A stretch of 64,000 nt of DNA from an uncultured Bacteroidales bacterium. Lineage in GTDB: Bacteria > Bacteroidota > Bacteroidia > Bacteroidales > UBA932. The stretch's first letter is position 1, and each line of letters opens with the position of its first letter. The notes under the pieces were generated by a model that saw only the letters and a program-made list of their open reading frames with translations, was not told where the DNA came from and did not search any database. Positions 17,201 to 26,604 of the stretch are shown piece by piece. Location of the stretch: assembly GCA_946185745.1 (NCBI GenBank), contig CAMHKQ010000007.1, positions 1-64,000 of the forward strand. The letters run 5' to 3'. The translations under genes were made by a program, and so were the position numbers.

Positions 17201-18202
17201 ATGCAACACGAACACAGAATGATGGTTTTCACCTGCGATGCGTCCAGGGCTTTCGCGGAAAAAGTGGTCAGGCGTCTGAAGAAACTCGACATCGACGACG
17301 AGGACAAGGTCCGGCTCGGCAATCTCGAGGTCAAGCATTTCTCGGACGGCGAATTCCAGCCGTACTATCACGACAGCGTGCGCGGCGCCACGGTGTTCCT
17401 CATCCAGAGCACCATCGCCCCCTCCGACAACCTGATGGAACTGCTTCTCTGCATCGACGCCGCAAAGCGCGCCTCCGCTTCCAAGGTCATAGTGGTATGC
17501 CCGTATTTCGGATGGGCCCGCCAGGACCGCAAGGACAAGCCCCGCACCAGCATCGGCGCCAAGGTGGTGGCCAATCTGCTCCGTGCCGCAGGCGCCGACC
17601 GCATCATGACCTGCGATCTCCACGCCGACCAGATCCAGGGCTTCTTTGACATCCCGGTAGACCATCTCATGGCCAGCAACCTGTTCATCCAGGTGATCCA
17701 GGAGCTCAAGCTGCCCAACCTCTCCATCGCATCCCCCGACATAGGCGGATCCAAGAGGGCCAACTTCTACGCCAACACCATCAAGAAGCTGTCCGGCGAA
17801 GAACCCCCAATCATCATCTGCCACAAGACCCGCAAGGTGCAGAACGAGGTTGACACCATCAGGGTCATCGGCGACGTCGAAGGCAGGGACGTCGTAATCG
17901 TGGACGACATCATCGACACTGCCGGCACGCTGTGCAAGGCCGCCACCGAGCTCAAGAAGCAGGGAGCCTCCAGCGTCCGCGCCTGCGCCACCCACGCCCT
18001 CCTGAGCGGCAACGGGGTGGAAAAGATAGAATCTTCCGACATCGACGAAGTCTATGTCACCGACACAGTCCCCCAGCCCTCCGGAAAGCTCGACAAGTCC
18101 CGCAAGATACACGTGGTAAGCATGTCCGAGCTTTTTGCCATGATGATGCGCAACGTGTACATGTACGAACCCATCAGCCCGGTGTTCCACCAGGACTATT
18201 AA
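17201..18202 (+). CDS. prs: Ribose-phosphate pyrophosphokinase
   Basis: Makes PRPP from ribose 5-phosphate and ATP for nucleotide, histidine and NAD synthesis. 333 aa, slightly longer than the usual 310-320 because of insertions typical of Bacteroidetes. Seen: FSDGE, YFGWARQDRKDKPR (flexible loop), TCDLHADQIQGFF and the PRPP loop VVIVDDIIDTAGT. The following small gene starts 3 bp after its stop. Confidence 0.96.
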   Translation: MQHEHRMMVFTCDASRAFAEKVVRRLKKLDIDDEDKVRLGNLEVKHFSDGEFQPYYHDSVRGATVFLIQSTIAPSDNLMELLLCIDAAKRASASKVIVVCPYFGWARQDRKDKPRTSIGAKVVANLLRAAGADRIMTCDLHADQIQGFFDIPVDHLMASNLFIQVIQELKLPNLSIASPDIGGSKRANFYANTIKKLSGEEPPIIICHKTRKVQNEVDTIRVIGDVEGRDVVIVDDIIDTAGTLCKAATELKKQGASSVRACATHALLSGNGVEKIESSDIDEVYVTDTVPQPSGKLDKSRKIHVVSMSELFAMMMRNVYMYEPISPVFHQDY

Positions 18203-18205
18203 TAT

Positions 18206-18472
18206 ATGAAGGTCTTTCTGGCGGCGGTCATACTCGTGGCATTCTGCGTTGCCATCATGTGCGTGGGAATCCTCTTCGGCAGAAAGTTCCCCAGCTCCGA
18301 TGTCGACGACAACCCCGAACTCAAAAAGAGGGGCATCAGCTGCTACAGGCATGAAGACGCCAGGCTTCAGAGAGGAGTGAAACGGGCCCCGGGCGTGCCG
18401 TGCAACGGCAATTATTCGGCCTCCTGCAAAGGATGCGCTTTTTTTGATTTGGAAAAACAGACACGACAATGA
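18206..18472 (+). CDS. Small single-pass membrane protein with conserved cysteines
   Basis: 88 aa. One N-terminal transmembrane helix (about 3-24), then [10 protein letters not shown], then a cytoplasmic or periplasmic tail with four Cys after the helix (SCYR, VPCNG, SCKGC). The pattern 'TM helix, GxxxGRKFP, Cys cluster' recalls the small NqrM-type maturation factors of the Na+-translocating NADH dehydrogenase and related Bacteroidetes proteins, but the match is only by eye. It sits in a tight run prs-(3 bp)-this gene-(4-bp overlap)-der. Confidence 0.6.
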   Translation: MKVFLAAVILVAFCVAIMCVGILFGRKFPSSDVDDNPELKKRGISCYRHEDARLQRGVKRAPGVPCNGNYSASCKGCAFFDLEKQTRQ

Positions 18473-19776
18473 GTTTAGTAGCGATAGTAGGCCGCCCCAA
18501 CGTGGGCAAGAGCACCCTTTTCAACCGTCTCGTAGGCATGAGACAGGCCATAGTCGACGACACTTCCGGCGTAACCCGCGACCGCCATTACGGCAGGTCC
18601 GACTGGAACGGCCGGGAGTTTTCGGTGGTCGACACCGGAGGCTACGCGGTTGGCTCCGAAGACGTTTTCGAAGCCGCCATCCGCCGTCAGGTGGCCATCG
18701 CCATCGACGAGGCCGACGTCATAATCTTCATGGTGGAGGCCGCCACCGGCGTGACCGACTACGATGCCGGCATAGCCGACGTGCTCCGCCGCAGCAAAAA
18801 GCCGGTTATCCTGTGCGTGAACAAGGTGGACACCGGCGAAAAGATGTACGACGCGTACCAGTTCTACAGCCTGGGCCTCGGCGACTTGTACAGCATCTCC
18901 GCGGCGAACGGCAGCGGCACCGGCGATCTCATGGACGCGGTGGTAAAGGCCCTTCCCGAAGAGAAGGACGAGGCCGACCCGTACGCCGGTCTGCCCAGGG
19001 TGGCGATAGTCGGAAAGCCCAATGTGGGCAAGTCTTCCCTCACCAACGCCCTGCTCGGGGAGGAAAGGAACATAGTCACCCCCGTCGCCGGCACCACCCG
19101 CGACAGCATAGAAACACACTACAACAAGTTCGGCCACGAATTCATGCTGGTCGACACCGCCGGCATACGCAAGAAGGCCAAGGTGAACGAGGATCTCGAA
19201 TTCTACTCGGTACTGCGCTCCATCAGGGCCATAGAGCATTCTGACATCTGCGTGATGATGATAGACGCCACCACCGGCATGGAGGCCCAGGACATGAACA
19301 TATGGAACCTCATCCTCCGCAACCGCAAGGGCTGCGTGCTGGTGGTGAACAAATGGGACCTTTTCATCAAGGATTCCAAGACCCTGAACGAGTATACCAA
19401 GTCGCTTCGTGAGAGGCTGGCACCGTTCGACGACGTGCCCATCGTATTCACTTCGGTAACCAAGATGCAGCGTATCCAGGACGTGCTGGACGCGGTGGCC
19501 ACGGTGTGCGGGAACTATTCGCGCCGCATCCCCACCGCCCGCCTCAACGAGGCCCTGCTGCCCATCCTGCAGGAGACTCCTCCCCCGGCATGGAAGGGCA
19601 AGTACGTCAAGATCAAGTACATAACCCAGCTGCCCACGAAGTTCCCGGCATTCGCGTTCTTCTGCAATCTGCCGCAGTACGTGAAGGAGCCGTACAAGCG
19701 CTTCCTCGAAAACCAGCTGCGCGACAACTTCCCCCTCACCGGCTGCCCCGTCCAGATTTACCTGAGGCAGAAATAA
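18469..19776 (+). CDS. der: Ribosome-assembly GTPase Der (EngA)
   Basis: Double GTPase for 50S biogenesis. The 435-aa product has two G domains, with GRPNVGKST near residue 8 and GKPNVGKSS near 180, each with its own DTGG or DTAG, NKVD or NKWD motifs, and a C-terminal KH-like domain ending QIYLRQK. The start overlaps the preceding stop (ATGA). The gene converges with the histidine kinase gene; only 26 bp separate their stops, and no strong hairpin is seen there. Confidence 0.97.
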   Translation: MSLVAIVGRPNVGKSTLFNRLVGMRQAIVDDTSGVTRDRHYGRSDWNGREFSVVDTGGYAVGSEDVFEAAIRRQVAIAIDEADVIIFMVEAATGVTDYDAGIADVLRRSKKPVILCVNKVDTGEKMYDAYQFYSLGLGDLYSISAANGSGTGDLMDAVVKALPEEKDEADPYAGLPRVAIVGKPNVGKSSLTNALLGEERNIVTPVAGTTRDSIETHYNKFGHEFMLVDTAGIRKKAKVNEDLEFYSVLRSIRAIEHSDICVMMIDATTGMEAQDMNIWNLILRNRKGCVLVVNKWDLFIKDSKTLNEYTKSLRERLAPFDDVPIVFTSVTKMQRIQDVLDAVATVCGNYSRRIPTARLNEALLPILQETPPPAWKGKYVKIKYITQLPTKFPAFAFFCNLPQYVKEPYKRFLENQLRDNFPLTGCPVQIYLRQK

Positions 19777-19802
19777 CGGTTCCGGAGCCGGCGGGGGTGG
19801 CC

Positions 19803-22800
19803 CTAACCGTTTTTCGGATATAGGATCGTGAAGCAGGCGCCGCCGAGCTGGAACGACTTGCTGTAGGAGATGGTGGCGTTGCACTTCTGCAGGATGCTGC
19901 GCGAAATGGCAAGGCCCAGGCCGCTGCCGCCGGTCTTGGTGGTGAAATTGGGCGTGAACAGCCGCTCCACGTTTTCGGGAGCCACACCGGGGCCGTTGTC
20001 CTCGAACACTATGTCGTAATAGCCTTCCTTCACGGAGTTGCGCAGCGACACCATAACGTGGCCGTCCGGCACGTCGTCCAGCGCCTGCACGGCGTTGTTG
20101 ATGAGGTTCACGAAAACGCGCGTGAGCTGCGGCTTCGGCCCCATCACCACCGCATTCTCGAGCCCGATGTAATCGAACTTCACGTCTTCGCGCCCCGAGA
20201 ACATGGCGATTTCTTCCTGCAGAGACACGTCGAGATTGATCTCGGACGGCTCTTCCGTATAGAGCCTTGCGAAGGTTGAGAACTCGTTCGCGGTGTCGGT
20301 GAGGATGTCGATATGGTCGAGCAGCACCTTCGAAACCTCGTCGAACTTCTCCTGCCAGGCGGGATCCCCCTTGGTCTTCAGGCGCACCAGGCGCTGTATC
20401 TGCAGCTTCATGGGCGTGAGCGGGTTCTTGATCTCGTGGGCGACCTGGCGGGCCATGCCGCTCCATGCCTTGTCGCGCTCCGCCTCGGCCAGCTGCCGCG
20501 AACTCTCCGACAAGTCGGTGACCATGCGGTTGTAGGCGTTCACCAGCGAAGTGATTTCGTCCTGCTTGTCGTATTCGATGTATTCGAGCGAACCGAGGTC
20601 GGCCCCCTCCATCTTGCGGCCTATCTCCACCAGCGGCTTGAACATCCGCTCCAGCACCTGCCTGGCCATGAAGCTGGAGATGAGCAGCAGGAAGATGAAC
20701 ACCGAAAGCACCGTAATCGCATGGTTCGCAGCGGTGGTCTCGAACTCGTAGGTGTCATCGGTATAGGGAGCGCAGATTATTGCGATGATGTTGCCGGAAT
20801 CCCCTACGAGCGGCGAATACATGCTGTAGAAACTGTGACGGCCGACCTTCTCCTTCTGGATGTAATAGCGGCTGGTAAGCTGCATCACGTTATGGTAGGC
20901 CTCTCCGTCTATCCTGCTGTCCACGAGCATCCTGTCGAACACGTTGGGGGCGGTGCTCATCATCACCATGCCGTTCCTGTCGTAAAGGGTGACATCGGAA
21001 TTGGTGTTGTTGCCCACGTCTTCGATGAGCCTGAGGACATCGTTGTTGCGCAGGTCCGCCGGGGTTGTGGCACCCCTGATGCGGGTGGAGATGCTCGCCG
21101 CGATAGAGTTGATTTTCTCGGTCATCAGCGTGCGTCGGTTCTGCTCGTTTCGCTCGTACACGAAGAAGACGCTGACGGCCGCCATGCTCACCAGGGCGAG
21201 GGTGAGGGAAATCATGACCACCCACCTGAGCCTGGTGCTGAAATAATTCTTGTCGAAGACAGTTTCCCTGCGCCGGACTCCGCCCAGAAGGCTCAGGACG
21301 ATGAACAGGACAAGGGCGATGAAGACGGCGGACCCCGCATAATAGAACGCGCTGATGGTCCTGCGCGACACTATCACCGACTCGTCTTCGGCCACCACGT
21401 ACACGAAATGGGTATAGCCGCCCGAGTTCATGTGCCTCACTCCCTTTTCGTACACGTTATCGGCAAGCCTGTCGTCCATCTTCACGGGATAGGCGTAACT
21501 GCCTCTGAGAGTGACGATGTTGCGGCCCTGGTATCTCGCGAACGAATAGCTGGAAGGGATGAGCACCTCTCCGGGGGAGGCTCCCCCGAGGATGCTGGTA
21601 TACCCGCGGTAACGCCAGTCGCCCTTCTGCTCTATCTGCAGCATCACGCTGGTGGTGCCGTAATCGGGAAGATTGTAGCCGAACAGGGCGTAGTAGGCGG
21701 CGAGACCGTCCTTTTCTTCCTTATAGATGAACCTTGTCCCGGGCGAGATGTATTCGCCGCCGCGAAGCAGCGTAAGGTCTATCATGTCTCCCACGGTGAC
21801 GAGGAAGTCGTATTCCTGCGACACGCGCGGAAGGTAGGTGTCCACGATGCGGCTGCGTATCAGCGAGGCGCCGTTGCGCACTGCCGACAGCGTGGCGATC
21901 ATGGGGTCGGAGGCAATCTGGTTCTCGACGCTGCGGAGCTGCATCTCCAGGCCGATGTCCCTGGTAACAGCGAGCCGGTTGGCCCAGACCTCGAGTTTGT
22001 CCTGCTCGCGCTGGAAACCGAAAACGCCGGTGCAGATAACCAGGAAGGCCGCCGCTGCCACGGAGAAGCCTATCCTGTCGGGCAGCGAAAACGAATCCTG
22101 GCGGACCCCGAAGAGCGTGCCGGCCGCCCCCTGAAGCAGCTGCAGCAGCATCGGCACGCAGGAAAGCAGCATTATCAACACCAGAAACACCACCAGGCTG
22201 GCACCGGAAAGCTCGTTTATCTTGTAGATCTCCAGGCAGATGTTGGAATTGAGCAGCACGCTCCTGATGGCCACGTACGAGAACAGCACCACCGCGGCGC
22301 TGGCAAGCAGCAGGAGGATGCCCCAGAGCCAAACCAGCGGCTTCCAGACCGTATCGAGCCGGATCTCTTTCCGCTTGATGAACAGCGCCAGCACGGGCAC
22401 GGCTATCATCAGCGAAAGCAGGATGAGCGCTCCGAGCGAGTAGAACACCCTGCCGTCGGCATAGAGCAGCGGCGAGAACAGCCCGGAATTGGCGCTGAGG
22501 GCGCCGCCATAGAAGTAGAAAAGCAGAAGGGCCACCAGCGACAGCGGAAGTACGGTGGCAAGTCCCCTGAGGGCCGGAGCTGTGCGGAGGTACACCATGC
22601 CGGCCGCAAGGAACAGCAGCAGCGCCGCCCAGAGCAGGGGCATGTTGGCGCTGGAGGCGGCATTCAGCGAATCGTAGGATATCTTGAACTGCGGCGTGCC
22701 GCCGATGCTCACCTCGCTGCCTCCGCTGGAGCTCAGCTCGTGTATGGAATAATTGTCGGGCACGCGCAGGCGCGGGTTGATGCCGGAGAAGCTCCTTTCA

Positions 22801-23291
22801 TCCAGAGTGTTCATCACCTCCAGACCCACGATGAAACGGACGTTGTCGCGGATTATGGTCCTGGCCAGATACCACTTGGGGCCGATGTTGCAGAAAGTGA
22901 GGTCTTCCCCTATCTTCGACAGCGGCGAGCGCATCGAGGAGCGCGTGCTGCCGAGGTTCTGGAACCTGACGCCGGACAGGAGCTGGTCGTTGGACGTGGA
23001 GAAGCGGTTCACCCAGCTCGAAAGGGAATCGTTGACATAACGGTAGATGGTCATGTCGGAGGGCAGTTCGCCTATTTCCAGCCATTCGCGGGTATCGGAG
23101 TCCAGCGCCCTCTGGGTGAAGGACTCCAGCACCGCGAGCCTGCGGCCGACGGCCCTTTCGACACGGCGGGCCGTGGCGTCGGTGTTGGTCGATGTCCGAA
23201 GCCCGAACGCCGCCAGCAGCGAAATGACGCTCGCCGCCAGCAGGATGATGGCCAATACCGTAAGGCGCCTGTTGAAATTCTTGCCGTTCAT
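19803..23291 (-). CDS. Large NtrY-like membrane histidine kinase
   Basis: Sensor kinase of 1162 aa. The start MNGKNF overlaps the rlmH stop (ATGA). N-terminal part: TM at about 10-30, an extracytoplasmic region to about 215, six TM segments between about 218 and 426, a second extracytoplasmic domain, and three more hydrophobic segments before HAMP. Then a dimerisation/phosphoacceptor domain with VAHEIKNPLTP (His952 by count), N box FVNLINNAVQAL, G1 FEDNGPGV and G2 GGSGLGLAISRS. The HEIKNPLTPMKLQIQRL block is the NtrY type, usually paired with sigma-54 regulators. No regulator gene is adjacent; the only candidate in the window lies 31 kb away (54624). Confidence 0.88.
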   Translation of the reverse strand: MNGKNFNRRLTVLAIILLAASVISLLAAFGLRTSTNTDATARRVERAVGRRLAVLESFTQRALDSDTREWLEIGELPSDMTIYRYVNDSLSSWVNRFSTSNDQLLSGVRFQNLGSTRSSMRSPLSKIGEDLTFCNIGPKWYLARTIIRDNVRFIVGLEVMNTLDERSFSGINPRLRVPDNYSIHELSSSGGSEVSIGGTPQFKISYDSLNAASSANMPLLWAALLLFLAAGMVYLRTAPALRGLATVLPLSLVALLLFYFYGGALSANSGLFSPLLYADGRVFYSLGALILLSLMIAVPVLALFIKRKEIRLDTVWKPLVWLWGILLLLASAAVVLFSYVAIRSVLLNSNICLEIYKINELSGASLVVFLVLIMLLSCVPMLLQLLQGAAGTLFGVRQDSFSLPDRIGFSVAAAAFLVICTGVFGFQREQDKLEVWANRLAVTRDIGLEMQLRSVENQIASDPMIATLSAVRNGASLIRSRIVDTYLPRVSQEYDFLVTVGDMIDLTLLRGGEYISPGTRFIYKEEKDGLAAYYALFGYNLPDYGTTSVMLQIEQKGDWRYRGYTSILGGASPGEVLIPSSYSFARYQGRNIVTLRGSYAYPVKMDDRLADNVYEKGVRHMNSGGYTHFVYVVAEDESVIVSRRTISAFYYAGSAVFIALVLFIVLSLLGGVRRRETVFDKNYFSTRLRWVVMISLTLALVSMAAVSVFFVYERNEQNRRTLMTEKINSIAASISTRIRGATTPADLRNNDVLRLIEDVGNNTNSDVTLYDRNGMVMMSTAPNVFDRMLVDSRIDGEAYHNVMQLTSRYYIQKEKVGRHSFYSMYSPLVGDSGNIIAIICAPYTDDTYEFETTAANHAITVLSVFIFLLLISSFMARQVLERMFKPLVEIGRKMEGADLGSLEYIEYDKQDEITSLVNAYNRMVTDLSESSRQLAEAERDKAWSGMARQVAHEIKNPLTPMKLQIQRLVRLKTKGDPAWQEKFDEVSKVLLDHIDILTDTANEFSTFARLYTEEPSEINLDVSLQEEIAMFSGREDVKFDYIGLENAVVMGPKPQLTRVFVNLINNAVQALDDVPDGHVMVSLRNSVKEGYYDIVFEDNGPGVAPENVERLFTPNFTTKTGGSGLGLAISRSILQKCNATISYSKSFQLGGACFTILYPKNG

Positions 23292-23758
23292 TCGTGATGA
23301 TAGGGTTCCCCCTTGAGTATTGTGAAAGCCCGGTAGAGCTGTTCTGCAAAAATCATTCTCACCATCTGGTGGTTGAAGGTCATTTTGGACAGGGATATCT
23401 TCCCCGATGCCTTGGCGTAGACTTCGGCGGAGAAGCCGTAGGCTCCTCCCACCACGAACGCAAGGTCTCTGGTCGCATGCGCGAGCCGCTTCCGGAGCGC
23501 CTCGGCGAACTCGACCGAACGGTATTCGGTGCCCTTTTCGTCGAGCAGGATCATATCGGCCTGGCCTGCGGCCTTGAGGATGAGTGCTCCCTCCTTCTCT
23601 TTGATCTGCGCTTCGCTTAAGGAGGAGACCCCCTTGAGTTCGGGGATTTCCTTCACCTCGAAGGGCACGTAGTGGCCCAGGCGGGAGACATATTCGTCGA
23701 GCCCCTGCCTTACCCAGGGCACAACCGTCCTGCCCATGGTTATTAACGAAATACGCAT
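23288..23758 (-). CDS. rlmH: 23S rRNA pseudouridine-1915 N3-methyltransferase
   Basis: SPOUT-fold methyltransferase modifying the ribosomal A/P region. From the ATG at 23758 it has 156 aa, the normal length. It shows LLDEKGTEYRS, FVVGGAYGFS (the SAM knot) and the C-terminal SKMTFNHQMVRMIFAEQLYRAFTI. A TTG nine bases upstream also opens the frame but lies in the -7 box. It is followed by the histidine kinase with a 4-bp overlap, a frequent Bacteroidetes pairing. Confidence 0.96.
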   Translation of the reverse strand: MRISLITMGRTVVPWVRQGLDEYVSRLGHYVPFEVKEIPELKGVSSLSEAQIKEKEGALILKAAGQADMILLDEKGTEYRSVEFAEALRKRLAHATRDLAFVVGGAYGFSAEVYAKASGKISLSKMTFNHQMVRMIFAEQLYRAFTILKGEPYHHE

Positions 23759-23764
23759 CGTCTG

Positions 23765-23772
23765 CAAAGATA
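23765..23772 (-). promoter_or_regulatory. -7 box of rlmH
   Basis: Minus strand 23772-23765 reads TATCTTTG, a perfect TAnnTTTG. The ATG at 23758 starts 6 nt further on, so the mRNA is predicted to begin at or within a base or two of the start codon. Confidence 0.6.
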
Positions 23773-23809
23773 ATAACGTGGCAAAGATTTTGCAAATGAA
23801 TGTCTCCGT

Positions 23810-24217
23810 ATGAAATTACTGGGAAGATTGTTTCCTGTGCTCGTCATCTTTCTGCTGAGCGCCCCCTCCGCGGGCGCCCAGACGGCCGATTACGATGTGT
23901 TCGTGCCCATAGCCAAGTACATGTCCATGGGCGACGTGGACGCCATCTCCACCTGGTATGCCAAGAACCTCGACATGGAGGTGCTGAGCAAAGGCGGCAA
24001 TTCCAGCCGCAACCAGGCCAAACGCATCCTCAAGAATTTCTTCGACTCCTACACCCCCCGCTCGTTCAAGATCAACTACACCGCCGGCAGGGCCAATATG
24101 AAATACGCCCTGGGCACGCTGAACGCCGGGGGCGAGAATTTCCTGGTGACGATATTCGTCAGTTCCAAGGGAGACACCTATACAATACAGCAGATGAAAA
24201 TAGAAAGGGTTCGGTGA
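23810..24217 (+). CDS. DUF4783 secreted protein
   Basis: 135 aa with a signal peptide ending near AGAQ-TA. The body (FVPIAKYMSMGDVDAISTWYAKNLDMEVLSKGGN.. QAKRILKNFF) matches the DUF4783 family of small Bacteroidetes proteins with an NTF2-like look. The function is unknown. It stands alone, divergent from rlmH, and ends inside the stem of a strong terminator. Confidence 0.75.
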   Translation: MKLLGRLFPVLVIFLLSAPSAGAQTADYDVFVPIAKYMSMGDVDAISTWYAKNLDMEVLSKGGNSSRNQAKRILKNFFDSYTPRSFKINYTAGRANMKYALGTLNAGGENFLVTIFVSSKGDTYTIQQMKIERVR

Positions 24218-24249
24218 AGACAAGCTTCACCGAACCCTGTGGGCCTTTT
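24206..24249 (+). terminator. Terminator overlapping the DUF4783 stop codon
   Basis: Perfect 14-bp inverted repeat: AGGGTTCGGTGAAG (24206-24219) and CTTCACCGAACCCT (24225-24238) with a 5-nt loop, then a short T stretch (24246-24249). The stop codon TGA (24215-24217) lies inside the first arm. Confidence 0.75.
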
Positions 24250-24345
24250 ACCCCCCGTTGCAAGCAACTGCCCCCCAGGGGGCGTCACCCCTAAACCCCC
24301 TCTCCGGGGGCTTGGTCGCCTCTTCGAGGCTCCGCGGGGCACATT
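24250..24345. repeat. C/G-run element made of consecutive short hairpins
   Basis: Between the terminator and efp, the sequence strings together three small hairpins: GTTGC-AA-GCAAC, GCCCCC-CA-GGGGGC and CCCCC-TCT-CCGGGGG, followed by more CG-rich palindromic sequence. There is no open frame of note. It looks like an intergenic repeat element, in style like the insert in hutI (27758-27881), though the two are not demonstrably homologous. Confidence 0.4.
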
Positions 24346-24363
24346 AACCTTATATGAATTCTT

Positions 24364-24930
24364 TTAAGATTGACGCTGGCCGTAGCTGCGGTCGGTGGTG
24401 TTGACGGTGATGACGTCGCCCTGGTTGATGAAGAGCGGGACCATGATCTTGGCGCCGGTCTCGAGGGTGACCTCCTTGTTGGCGCTGGTGCTGGCGGTGT
24501 TGCCCTTGACGGCGGGCTCGGCATAGGTAACCTCGAGGGTTACGTAGGTGGGGAGCTCGCAGGTGAGGCACCTTTCCTCGCCCACCACGAACATCATTTC
24601 CACGTGCTGGCCTTCCTTCATGAGGTCGGAATTGTCGACGACGTTCTTGGGGAGATGGATCTGCTCGAAAGTCTCTTCGTGCATGAAGTTGAAACCGTCT
24701 TCGTCCGCATAGAGGAACTGGTAGGGACGGCGCTCGACGTCGATGGTTTCGATCTTGGCACCGGCGGTGAAGGTATTCTCGAGGATGCGGCCGTTCTCCA
24801 GGTTGCGGAGTTTGCACTTTACGAATGCGGGGCCCTTGCCCGGCTTTACATGCTGGAACCATACGATTGCGCAGGGTTTCCCGTTGAAATTCATGCAAAG
24901 ACCGTTCTTGAAATCAGCTGTTGTTGCCAT
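24364..24930 (-). CDS. efp: Translation elongation factor P
   Basis: Relieves ribosome stalling at polyproline. 188 aa from the ATG at 24930 (MATTADF), the standard length; the frame extends further upstream but only through the promoter. The three-domain KOW/OB/OB pattern is visible, with the tip loop KPGKGPAFVKCKLRNL. The modified residue is normally Lys or Arg in this loop. No modification gene is adjacent. It is divergent from cmk. Confidence 0.96.
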   Translation of the reverse strand: MATTADFKNGLCMNFNGKPCAIVWFQHVKPGKGPAFVKCKLRNLENGRILENTFTAGAKIETIDVERRPYQFLYADEDGFNFMHEETFEQIHLPKNVVDNSDLMKEGQHVEMMFVVGEERCLTCELPTYVTLEVTYAEPAVKGNTASTSANKEVTLETGAKIMVPLFINQGDVITVNTTDRSYGQRQS

Positions 24931-24971
24931 ATTGTACTGTATTAAATTATTGTTTTCGTGTTCACAACTCG

Positions 24972-24979
24972 CAAAAATA
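24972..24979 (-). promoter_or_regulatory. -7 box of efp
   Basis: Minus strand 24979-24972 reads TATTTTTG, fitting TAnnTTTG; about 41 nt before the efp start. It forms a divergent pair with the cmk promoter. Confidence 0.55.
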
Positions 24980-25005
24980 ATAATTTGCACCAATTAATGC
25001 AAGTT

Positions 25006-25035
25006 TTTGTTTTGCACAGAAATTAGCTATTTTTG
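25006..25035 (+). promoter_or_regulatory. Promoter of cmk
   Basis: TTTG at 25006-25009, 18-nt spacer, TATTTTTG at 25028-25035. The ATG at 25043 follows after 7 nt, predicting an essentially leaderless mRNA. Confidence 0.6.
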
Positions 25036-25042
25036 TAGTACC

Positions 25043-25741
25043 ATGAAAGTACCCGACATAATCATCGCAGTGGACGGTTTCTCATCCACCGGCAAAAGCA
25101 CGTTTGCAAAACTCATAGCCAAAGAATTCGCCTTCCTTTATCTCGATTCCGGCGCCATGTATCGCGGGGTCACCCTCTTCGCCATGGAGCGAGGTTTCAT
25201 TAGCGCGGAAGGCAAAATCGACGAAAAGGCGCTGAAGAAGGCCCTCCCCAAGCTCGAACTGCACTTCGTGCATTCCGAAGAGGGCACCCTCCTGTTCATG
25301 GGAGACAGGAACATAGAGAAACTGATCCGCACCATGGAGGTGTCGGGCAACGTGAGCCCCATATCCGCCATCCCCTTCGTCCGCAAGTGGGTGGACGAAA
25401 GGCTGCACGCCTTCAGCGAAGGCGGCCGTGTGGTGATGGACGGAAGGGACATCGGCACTACCGTCTTTCCGAACGCCGAGCTCAAGATTTTCATGACCGC
25501 AAAGCCCGAAGTCCGCGCCCAGCGCCGCTATGACGAGCTCATCGCCAAGGGCGAAAAGGCTGATCTCCAGGAGGTTGCAAAGAACCTTCAGGAGCGCGAC
25601 TACATCGATTCCCACCGTGAAACCTCTCCGCTCAGGCAGGCCGAAGACGCCTATGTCATGGACAATTCCGACATGACGCTTCACGAAGAGACGGTCTGGC
25701 TGCGCGGCCTCATCCAGGGCAAATTCGGGATACTTGAATGA
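25043..25741 (+). CDS. cmk: (d)CMP kinase
   Basis: Phosphorylates CMP and dCMP. 232 aa from ATG 25043; the frame upstream runs through the promoter and is not counted. P-loop DGFSSTGKSTFAK, YLDSGAMYRGVTL, the substrate part VVMDGRDIGTTVFPNA and the lid RAQRRYDEL are all present. It overlaps ispH by 4 bp and so begins the cmk-ispH-folD unit. Confidence 0.95.
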   Translation: MKVPDIIIAVDGFSSTGKSTFAKLIAKEFAFLYLDSGAMYRGVTLFAMERGFISAEGKIDEKALKKALPKLELHFVHSEEGTLLFMGDRNIEKLIRTMEVSGNVSPISAIPFVRKWVDERLHAFSEGGRVVMDGRDIGTTVFPNAELKIFMTAKPEVRAQRRYDELIAKGEKADLQEVAKNLQERDYIDSHRETSPLRQAEDAYVMDNSDMTLHEETVWLRGLIQGKFGILE

Positions 25742-26604
25742 TAAAGGTAGAGATTGACCCCCGTTCCGGCTTCTGCGGCGGCGTGATCCGCGCCATCGGC
25801 AAGGCGGAACAGTATCTCGAAAACCAGCCCAGGCTCTACTCCCTGGGCGAGATGGTCCACAACGAGGCCGAACTCGAAAGGCTCGGGGCCAAGGGGCTCA
25901 TTTCCCTTCAGCACGAAGACATGGCAAGGCTTCCCGCCGGGGAGGCCCTCCTGATCCGCGCGCATGGCGAGCCGCCGGCAACCTATGCGAAGGCCTCGGG
26001 ACTGGGGCTGAACATAATCGACTGCACATGTCCGGTGGTGCTCCGCCTGCAGGAGAGCATACTCGAGGCGCACCGACGCTTGGAAGGCAGCGGCACCATA
26101 GTCATCTTCGGAAAAATAGGCCATGCGGAAGTGCTCGGGCTGGTGGGGCAGGTGGGCGGCGACGCCGTGGTGGTGGAGAATGCCGCGCAGCTGAAAGAGC
26201 ATCTCCGGAAGGGCGACATTAAGGCCCCGGTAGAGCTGTTCTCGCAGACCACCATGAATCCGGCGGAATACGAAGAGATATGCAACTATCTCATATCCAA
26301 AGGGATAGCCCTGAATGCGCACAATACCATCTGCCGCCAGGTGGCAGACCGCCACAGACTTCTGGCAGACTTTGCGAAGGGGCACGACGTTATAGTTTTC
26401 GTATCCGGCTCCCTGAGCAGCAACGGCCGGGTGCTATTCGAACTCTGCCGCAGCGTGAATTCCCGCACATACATGGCGGGCACGGTAGCCGACATTGACG
26501 CCTCCTGGTTCAGGCCCGGCGACAGCGTCGGGGTCTGCGGCGCCACGTCCACTCCCAAGTGGCTGCTCGAAGAGGTTGCAAGACATATAAGTACATTATC
26601 ATGA
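25738..26604 (+). CDS. ispH: 4-hydroxy-3-methylbut-2-enyl diphosphate reductase
   Basis: Last enzyme of the MEP isoprenoid pathway, a [4Fe-4S] protein. In the 288-aa sequence the three cluster cysteines are seen at Cys13 (GFCGG), Cys98 (CTCPVV) and Cys199 (NTICRQ). HGEPP and GATSTPKWLLEEV complete the signature. It overlaps both neighbours by 4 bp (cmk before, folD after). Confidence 0.96.
   Translation: MIKVEIDPRSGFCGGVIRAIGKAEQYLENQPRLYSLGEMVHNEAELERLGAKGLISLQHEDMARLPAGEALLIRAHGEPPATYAKASGLGLNIIDCTCPVVLRLQESILEAHRRLEGSGTIVIFGKIGHAEVLGLVGQVGGDAVVVENAAQLKEHLRKGDIKAPVELFSQTTMNPAEYEEICNYLISKGIALNAHNTICRQVADRHRLLADFAKGHDVIVFVSGSLSSNGRVLFELCRSVNSRTYMAGTVADIDASWFRPGDSVGVCGATSTPKWLLEEVARHISTLS

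Noticed and set aside
20313..23297. Long plus-strand open frame opposite the histidine kinase
   Set aside because: Low-complexity His/Gly/Gln-rich translation without motifs, while the minus strand encodes an intact kinase.
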